In this document: one piece after another, positions 26,486 to 32,353 of the stretch
How positions within the stretch are numbered: position 1 is the first letter of the stretch
Layout: every line of letters begins with the position of its first letter
Assembly: GCA_024103515.1 (NCBI GenBank)
Contig: JAGGIK010000020.1
Location: forward strand, 1-32,353
Length of the DNA: 32,353 nt
Source of the DNA: Snodgrassella sp.
GTDB taxonomy: Bacteria > Pseudomonadota > Gammaproteobacteria > Burkholderiales > Neisseriaceae
Reading direction: 5' to 3'
Translations under genes and position numbers: made by a program
The notes under the pieces: model-generated
Told to the model about the DNA's origin: nothing
The model's database searches: none
What the model saw: only the letters and a program-made list of their open reading frames with translations

Positions 26486-27508
26486 ATGCTGGTATTGGGA
26501 ATTGAATCATCCTGTGACGAAACTGGTGTTGCCCTCTACGACACCGATCACGGACTGTTAGCACATCAACTGCATACACAGATAGCCATGCACGCTGAAT
26601 ATGGCGGTGTTGTGCCGGAATTGGCCAGCCGTGACCATATTCGTCGCCTCACCCCATTAACACAAGCCTGCCTACAAGAGGCAGACACAACTCTTGCACA
26701 GATTGATGCCATAGCCTATACACAAGGGCCTGGTCTAGGAGGCGCTTTACTGGCCGGAGCCAGCTTTGCCAATGCCTTGGCGTTCGCCCTCAATAAACCC
26801 GTTATTCCTGTCCATCACCTTGAAGGTCATATGCTTTCGCCGCTGCTAAGCGAGCATAAACCCACCTTTCCATTTGTTGCTCTGCTCGTTTCCGGTGGTC
26901 ATACCCAATTTATGGCCGTCAAAAACATCGGTGACTATATTTTACTGGGTGAAAGCATTGATGACGCTGCCGGAGAAGCTTTTGATAAAACAGCCAAACT
27001 TCTCGGACTGCCCTATCCCGGCGGCGCAAAATTATCCGAACTGGCCAAACTGGGACAGCCGGGTACTTTCAGCTTTCCTCGTCCGATGTTACATTCTCAC
27101 GATCTGAACATGAGCTTTTCTGGTCTAAAAACCGCCGTTCTCACTGCCGTAAACAAAATCAAAAACGACACCGGTTGTACAGAAGAACTCCCGGAACAGA
27201 CACGCAACAATATCTGTCTAGAATTTCAGAATGCAGTTGTCGACGTTCTGAGTACCAAAGCACGCCAGGCGCTGCAACAAACCGGCTATCGGCAACTGGT
27301 CGTCGCAGGTGGAGTTGGAGCCAACTGGCAACTACGTCAGACTTTAAGCCAGTTGCCAGGCATAGCGACCTTCTTTCCGCCCATGGCCTATTGTACCGAC
27401 AATGGCGCCATGATTGCTTTTGCTGGTGCCATGCACCTAACCAATGCGCAGCCGGCAGGCAACTTTAATGTTCGCCCGCGCTGGTCGCTAAGCGAAATCG
27501 TGCACTAA
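26486..27508 (+). CDS. tsaD: tRNA N6-adenosine threonylcarbamoyltransferase TsaD
   Basis: Catalytic subunit that makes t6A37 in ANN-decoding tRNAs, together with TsaB, TsaC and TsaE. The 340-residue product starts [19 protein letters not shown] and contains [10 protein letters not shown], the metal-binding HHLEGH near residue 112, LLVSGGHTQ and the ATP-site [13 protein letters not shown]. Length and motifs are complete. The Shine-Dalgarno is weak. It is divergent from queC; its promoter must lie in the 95 bases upstream, next to the queC promoter. The ABC-F gene follows after 43 bases. Confidence 0.97.
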   Translation: MLVLGIESSCDETGVALYDTDHGLLAHQLHTQIAMHAEYGGVVPELASRDHIRRLTPLTQACLQEADTTLAQIDAIAYTQGPGLGGALLAGASFANALAFALNKPVIPVHHLEGHMLSPLLSEHKPTFPFVALLVSGGHTQFMAVKNIGDYILLGESIDDAAGEAFDKTAKLLGLPYPGGAKLSELAKLGQPGTFSFPRPMLHSHDLNMSFSGLKTAVLTAVNKIKNDTGCTEELPEQTRNNICLEFQNAVVDVLSTKARQALQQTGYRQLVVAGGVGANWQLRQTLSQLPGIATFFPPMAYCTDNGAMIAFAGAMHLTNAQPAGNFNVRPRWSLSEIVH

Positions 27509-27551
27509 GCTTCAGCCTACAGAACACGTATACTACTTACCATCATCACAC

Positions 27552-29468
27552 ATGATTGAAATTAAAAACCTTACTTTGCAGCGAGGTAACAAAACCTTGC
27601 TACAGAATGCCAACCTGAGCATCTACCCCGGTCAGCGCGTTGCCTTGATTGGCAAAAACGGCAGCGGCAAATCCAGCCTGTTTGCCTTAATTGAAGGCAA
27701 AATCAACTACGACAGCGGTGACTTTCGCCTACCCAAGCATTGGAAACCAGCTACCGTCAAACAAGAAACACCTGCACTGGACATCGCAGCCATCGATTTT
27801 GTGCTACAGGGCGATATTGAATTACAGCAACTACAACTTGAACTGCGACATGCCGAAGAAAGGAACGAAGGCATCCGACAAGGCGAATTACATGCCCGTC
27901 TGGAAGAAATCGATGCCTACAGCGCACCGGCGCGAGCAGCCAAATTGCTTACCGGACTGGGCTTTTCCCAGCAGGAACAGCTCCAACCGGTTAGATCATT
28001 TAGTGGGGGCTGGCGTATGCGCCTTAATCTGGCGCAGGCATTAATGTATCGTACCGAACTACTCTTATTAGACGAACCGACCAACCACCTAGATCTAGAA
28101 ACCGTGTTGTGGCTGGAAAACCATCTTGCCAGTATTAATACCACCCAGATCATTATTTCCCATGATCGCGACTTTCTCAACGCCACCACCAACATTACCG
28201 TTGAGCTGGCTCAGCAGCAACTAACCCTGTACGGCGGCAACTACGACTTTTACCAGCAGGAACGCGCCCAACGCCTCAGCCAGCAACAAAACGCCTATCT
28301 CAAACAACAGGCACATATCCAACATTTGGAAGCTTTTATCAACCGCTTTAAAGCTAAAGCGACCAAAGCAGTACAGGCACAAAGCCGCATCAAAGCGCTG
28401 GCGAAATTGGAACGCATTGCCCCAGCTCATCTGGATAGCGAATTCTCTTTCACATTCAACCAGCCCGAGCATTTACCCAACCCGCTGCTCAAACTGGAAA
28501 ATCTTAGCCTCGGTTACAGTGACAAAACCATTCTGCACAACATCAGCCTGTCCGTACAATCAGGGGCGCGCTATGGCCTACTGGGGGTCAATGGCAGCGG
28601 TAAATCCACCTTGATAAAAGCCATTTCTGGCTCACTATCGCCACAGGCCGGCCAGATCATTCGCGCCGAAAAACTTAAAATCGGCTACTTTGCTCAACAT
28701 CAGCTCGAAACCCTACGCGCCGACCAAAGTCCAGTGTGGCATATTCAGCAGCTATCGCCACAAGTACGTGAACAGGAAATCCGCAACTATCTTGGCAGCT
28801 TTGCCTTTATCGGCGAAATGGCGCTAGAGCCTATCGCCCCATTTTCCGGCGGCGAAAAAGCACGGTTAGCACTAGCCATGATCGTCTGGCAAAAACCCAA
28901 TTTACTGTTACTGGACGAGCCAACCAATCATCTCGACCTTGATATGCGTCATGCCTTGACCATTGCCTTACAAAGTTTTCAAGGTGCTTTGATTGTCGTA
29001 TCTCATGACCGCAGTTTACTCGAATCCACTACCGATTCATTTATCTACCTAAATCAGGGTACTTTGCACCATTTCGATGGCGATCTCAACAACTACCGTC
29101 AGTGGCGCCTGACGCAAGAACAAAACCATAACGAACTTTTGCACGCTTCAAGTGATAGCATAAATCGTAAAGAACAAAAAAAACAGCAAGCACAACAACG
29201 TCAGCAAAAAGCACGTCTAATCAAACCATTATTAGCCAACATCGAAAAGGCCGAACACGAAATGGATCGTTTGCAGCAACAGCTACAGCAATATGAGCAA
29301 TTTCTAGCCAATGAAGAAGCCTACCTTGACGAAAACAAAACAAAATTACAACAAACTATTACCCAATTAAGCGAAGTCAAAGTAAAATTAGCACAAATTG
29401 AAGAAAAATGGCTTGAATGGCAGCAACAGATTGAAGCCATAAACCAAACACATCTTATTGATGCATAA
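27552..29468 (+). CDS. ABC-F family ATPase, YheS type
   Basis: Soluble protein with two ATP-binding cassettes and no membrane segments; ABC-F proteins bind the ribosomal E site and help stalled translation. The 638-residue product has Walker A GKNGSGKSS near residue 36, signature SFSGGWRMRLN and Walker B LLLLDEPTNHLDL, then a linker with AKATKAVQAQSRIKAL. The second Walker A is GVNGSGKST, with signature FSGGEKARLA and LLLLDEPTNHLDL again. The last 110 residues are a Gln-rich coiled coil. The start and QETPALD region match YheS rather than Uup, EttA or RbbA, by memory. DUF4124 genes follow closely on the same strand. Confidence 0.94.
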   Translation: MIEIKNLTLQRGNKTLLQNANLSIYPGQRVALIGKNGSGKSSLFALIEGKINYDSGDFRLPKHWKPATVKQETPALDIAAIDFVLQGDIELQQLQLELRHAEERNEGIRQGELHARLEEIDAYSAPARAAKLLTGLGFSQQEQLQPVRSFSGGWRMRLNLAQALMYRTELLLLDEPTNHLDLETVLWLENHLASINTTQIIISHDRDFLNATTNITVELAQQQLTLYGGNYDFYQQERAQRLSQQQNAYLKQQAHIQHLEAFINRFKAKATKAVQAQSRIKALAKLERIAPAHLDSEFSFTFNQPEHLPNPLLKLENLSLGYSDKTILHNISLSVQSGARYGLLGVNGSGKSTLIKAISGSLSPQAGQIIRAEKLKIGYFAQHQLETLRADQSPVWHIQQLSPQVREQEIRNYLGSFAFIGEMALEPIAPFSGGEKARLALAMIVWQKPNLLLLDEPTNHLDLDMRHALTIALQSFQGALIVVSHDRSLLESTTDSFIYLNQGTLHHFDGDLNNYRQWRLTQEQNHNELLHASSDSINRKEQKKQQAQQRQQKARLIKPLLANIEKAEHEMDRLQQQLQQYEQFLANEEAYLDENKTKLQQTITQLSEVKVKLAQIEEKWLEWQQQIEAINQTHLIDA

Positions 29469-29477
29469 GGTATAAAA

Positions 29478-29957
29478 ATGAAGCAATATCAATTAATATC
29501 TGCACTAATTATGACCATTGGTCTGCTCAATACCTTCATTGCCGAGGCAAAAGTGTATACTTGCCTGCAAAACGGTCAAGTTGTCTACACCTCCAAACCC
29601 AGTGGCAACTGTGCTGAGGCCAAACTTCCTGCTATCGGCAGTTACAGCCATGCTCCACGCCCAAAAGTAGCATCCTCCAACATTGCTACTCGCCCACGCA
29701 ATACATCTACCCGCGTCGCTACTGCCTACAAAGGGCCACAACCATCTGTGAGTATCGTTCCTAAAGGCAGTGACAATACCCGTAAGGCTATTTTGCAACA
29801 GGAATTAACCAATGAACGCAATGCCTTGGCTCAGGCACAACAGGCACTTAATCGCAGCCGTACCGGTAAAGGTGGTAATATAACCGAACTGCAAAGTGCT
29901 GTACTTGACCGGCAACAAAACATACAGGCCATACAGCGCGAACTTGGCCGTATGTAA
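29478..29957 (+). CDS. Secreted DUF4124-like protein with C-terminal coiled coil
   Basis: Unknown function. The 159-residue product has a signal peptide (about residues 1-24, ending IAEA). A short DUF4124-type domain follows, VYTCLQNGQVVYTSKPSGNC, with two Cys that could form a disulfide. A Pro/Ser/Thr-rich linker leads to a coiled coil (about 105-159). AAGG lies ahead of the ATG. It starts nine bases after the ABC-F stop, so it is probably cotranscribed. The next gene, 26 bases on, is a diverged paralogue. The periplasm is the likely site. Confidence 0.8.
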   Translation: MKQYQLISALIMTIGLLNTFIAEAKVYTCLQNGQVVYTSKPSGNCAEAKLPAIGSYSHAPRPKVASSNIATRPRNTSTRVATAYKGPQPSVSIVPKGSDNTRKAILQQELTNERNALAQAQQALNRSRTGKGGNITELQSAVLDRQQNIQAIQRELGRM

Positions 29958-29983
29958 ACAAAACCATACAGGATAAATTCATT

Positions 29984-30409
29984 ATGAATACAAAGCTCAT
30001 ATTCGCTGCATTATGCTCCATAATTAGTACGGCTTCCATCGCTCAGGTTTACGAATGTATTGACAGTCGTGGCTACCGCAGCTATTCAGAGTCTCCGAAT
30101 GGTAAAAACTGCAAAGTGACCAATACCTCAACTGGATCATTTTCCGTTATTCAGTCTTACAAACCTCCTGTTGAAAGCCAAAATTTTGAAAATAATCACA
30201 ATAACTACAAAAAACCAGCAGAATCTTCTGCAGTACAAATAGCACGTCAGAATTTGAAAGACGCCCAAAAAGCACTTGAAGAAGGCAAAAAAATTCGCCT
30301 AGGCCGAGAGCGTAACTACGTATTTTACCTGAACCGCATCAAAGGACTAGAAGAGAATGTGCAAGCGCGCCAGGAAGAATTAAATAAAGCCATCAGCCAA
30401 CAGCAATAA
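29984..30409 (+). CDS. Secreted DUF4124-like protein, tandem paralogue
   Basis: The 141-residue product has a signal peptide (about 1-20), then VYECIDSRGYRSYSESPNG and a second Cys, matching the upstream neighbour in order and spacing. The C-terminal coiled coil contains ARQNLKDAQKALEEGKKIRL and YLNRIKGLEENVQARQEEL, a pattern I recall from neisserial DUF4124 proteins. AGGA precedes the ATG. Last gene of the run tsaD/ABC-F/DUF4124 pair. No obvious terminator with a T-run follows. Function unknown. Confidence 0.8.
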   Translation: MNTKLIFAALCSIISTASIAQVYECIDSRGYRSYSESPNGKNCKVTNTSTGSFSVIQSYKPPVESQNFENNHNNYKKPAESSAVQIARQNLKDAQKALEEGKKIRLGRERNYVFYLNRIKGLEENVQARQEELNKAISQQQ

Positions 30410-31781
30410 TTTAGGGCTAATATCATCTGTTGCCAGATCCCAATCTTTCTGGTAACAGAATGAACACAAACACCGCTTAATACATAATAGCCCCAGCAAC
30501 CCGACAGCACACAAACACCGCATTCTTGCGCTGAATAAACCAAATCAACTTACTGATAAATAAATGAAAAAACACAGTAAAGATCATAAATTACCACAAA
30601 ATCATAACACCCGCACACCACATTATCATCAAACCGATAGTGTTAGCAGCTAATTGTGCTAATAATATTTGTTGCTAAATTACCCTTCATAATCTGCATT
30701 AATCCTATCTCCCACAATCCCCCGCCTATATATAAAAATCTTTTTCCCTAGCCCACCGTTTATTAAAGTTCAATAACATTAGCCATCTGCTAAAATTTAT
30801 CTAGAGTGAGCGCGTTATACTATTTACATTCACAATATTGGCTCATCACCAATCGTTCCAGCCCTAGATTAAGTTGATTCAATTCTTTTATTGAATAAGG
30901 CTTAACTACACAAAATAGGCACAATCTGAAAGTAATACATCCTAATCTATTATTCAACAAAACGTGTCATACCTTTTCAACCATCCATCTAAATAAATTT
31001 ATATCTAAAATAAACCTAATAGTTTTAGATTATTTATATTACTAAAATCGTCGCTGTAGTTTCAAAACCTCATCAATAACATCCATAGCATGGACAAATA
31101 CCAAATTAAACGAATCCTGTTTTTCAGCAAGCAAAATAAACACATTGGGATAACTATTCTACCGGAACAAAGGTGTAACGCACTGATATTACTAAAATCA
31201 TTTTAAATAATACAACCGCCAGATAAACACTTGCTCACAATTGAGAATTTAAAACAATCAGTGTAAAAAAAGAATTGATGATTTCTTGAATATTTTTTCA
31301 ACCTGCATCAATTCTTTTATCCTAATTTGCAATAAGAAATAGCATATTTTTAACCAATACAAAAAAATGAGAGTGCCTTTTTCCACCGTCAAAATAAATA
31401 GAAAATTTAGATTTAACTAAGCATTGGTAGAATAAAGAGCAACATCCATATTAGCCCAAAAGCGACCTGATAAATACAACACATACCGTCTTACATATTA
31501 AGACATATATTTACCAGAAAAAATCAAAACTCAATACAATTACCAATAAAATCTTTCCAAACTTCTTATTTCTTAATGAATTAATTATTTAATAGCAGCA
31601 AATTACTGACTCTCGTCCTCAAATATGTTGCTATATTAAACACGCTTGGCATCATCAAAAAAACCGAACTTTAATTTCCAATCCGGCCAGTAGCAAAAAT
31701 AACCATGCCCATCAGTTAAACTTTAAGCCAATCTCTTTTGCGCGCCCCCCTTAAAACAGACTAATTTAACGAATAAATAGC
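30410..31781. other. 1.4-kb AT-rich stretch without recognisable genes
   Basis: No frame with both a credible start and protein-like composition. Visible structures: an 11-bp inverted repeat with one G-U pair, CTGTTGCCAGA (30427-30437) and TCTGGTAACAG (30448-30458), without a T-run on either side; a 13-base direct repeat ACACAAACACCGC (30464 and about 30510); and a 7-bp hairpin ATTCAAT/ATTGAAT at 30877-30896. It may be decayed DNA or hold an unseen small RNA. Confidence 0.5.
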
Positions 31782-31824
31782 AAAAAGCCCTTAACATTTA
31801 CCCGTCACGATAAATACCAAGGGC
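31782..31824 (-). terminator. Possible terminator after proP
   Basis: GCCCTT (31824-side on the minus strand) pairs with AAGGGC, which is followed by TTTTTG on the minus strand. The loop is long, 26 bases, so the structure is weaker than a classic terminator, but position and T-run fit. Confidence 0.5.
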
Positions 31825-31848
31825 AATACTGACTAAACTAATAAATCA

Positions 31849-32353
31849 TTATTCCATTTTCGGATGCAAATCAACATACTGCTGTTTGCGTTTTTCCAGC
31901 TCCTGAATCTGCTTGTGCAAACGGGCGATGGCAGCATCAATATCGTCCACACTCTGCTCAATATGCTCATACGTTTCAGCCAGCAACTCGCGGGCTTCCT
32001 TTTTATTCGAAGCCGAAGGAGAGACGCCACGCAATGGACGGTTAGCTGTTTCTTTCAGATAAATACCGGTAACAATTCCGATACCCCCCACCGCCATCAG
32101 ATAATAGGCCGGAATAAACAAATTATCAGTGGCATCCACCAGTGCCGCGGCGATAGTCGGCGTTAAACCGGCAACAATAATCGCAATATTAAAAGCACTC
32201 GCCAGTGCACTGTAGCGGATACGCGTAGGAAACAGCGCCGGTAAAGTTGATGCCATCACCCCAGTAAAGCAATTCAGAATCAGTGCCAGAATAAACAGGC
32301 CAAGAAAAATCAGTCCTACCTTGCCACTGGTAATCAGCTGAAAACAGGGAATG
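31849..32353 (-). CDS. proP: Proline/betaine transporter ProP, C-terminal part
   Basis: Proton-coupled osmolyte symporter of the major facilitator superfamily. Only the last 168 residues or so are in the window; the gene continues beyond the right edge. The last membrane helices are visible (GLIFLGLFILALILNCFTGV, then AFNIAIIVAGLTPTIAAAL and AYYLMAVGGIGIVTGIYL), with FPTRIRYSALA and KETANRPLRG. The long C-terminal helix with heptads (about 38 residues, EHIEQSVDDIDAAIARLH and onwards, ending HPKME) is the osmosensing coiled coil of group-A ProP. From memory it is close to E. coli ProP. Confidence 0.92.
   Translation of the reverse strand, partial: IPCFQLITSGKVGLIFLGLFILALILNCFTGVMASTLPALFPTRIRYSALASAFNIAIIVAGLTPTIAAALVDATDNLFIPAYYLMAVGGIGIVTGIYLKETANRPLRGVSPSASNKKEARELLAETYEHIEQSVDDIDAAIARLHKQIQELEKRKQQYVDLHPKME

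Overview
The window looks like a chromosomal segment from a low-GC member of the Neisseriaceae (Betaproteobacteria). ObgE, IspB, RluD, PgeF, BamD/ComL, LipA, GltB/GltD and ProP read, from memory, as close relatives of Neisseria proteins. The AT-rich spacers, the lack of any dense Neisseria-type DNA uptake 10-mer and the overall base composition point away from Neisseria itself and towards a host-restricted genus such as Snodgrassella. The genus is an inference.

Left part (1-8282) is mostly housekeeping. A broken IS481-like transposase tail sits at the edge. Then come obgE, rpmA and rplU (minus), ispB and tRNA-Arg(CCT) (plus), a 1.7-kb AT-rich stretch carrying frameshifted gene debris, and rluD-pgeF (minus) divergent from bamD (plus). 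The rluD and bamD start codons share the same CATG.

The centre (9126-16601) is the most interesting part. It is a two-sided locus around a 421-bp divergent intergenic region. Leftward run DUF350 membrane protein, SPFH/Band-7 protein with a SHOCT tail, a double zinc-ribbon/double DUF4178 membrane protein, and SpeD (AdoMet decarboxylase). Rightward run a spermidine-synthase-like enzyme fused to about seven membrane helices and a Tat-signal FAD amine-oxidase-like protein. SpeD would supply the aminopropyl donor, the membrane enzyme would use it, and the exported flavoenzyme could act on the product, with SPFH, DUF350 and DUF4178 as membrane scaffold. Similar gene sets have been noted around PspA-type envelope-stress genes, but no PspA is present here and the substrate is unknown.

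The right part (16602-32353) holds gltBD (glutamate synthase), ppnP, the coupled ybeD-lipB-lipA operon (lipoate), queC with a candidate preQ1 riboswitch leader, then tsaD, an ABC-F ATPase of the YheS type and two tandem DUF4124 secreted proteins. A 1.4-kb AT-rich stretch without genes follows, and the window ends in the C-terminal part of proP. No rRNA, CRISPR array or intact mobile element was seen.
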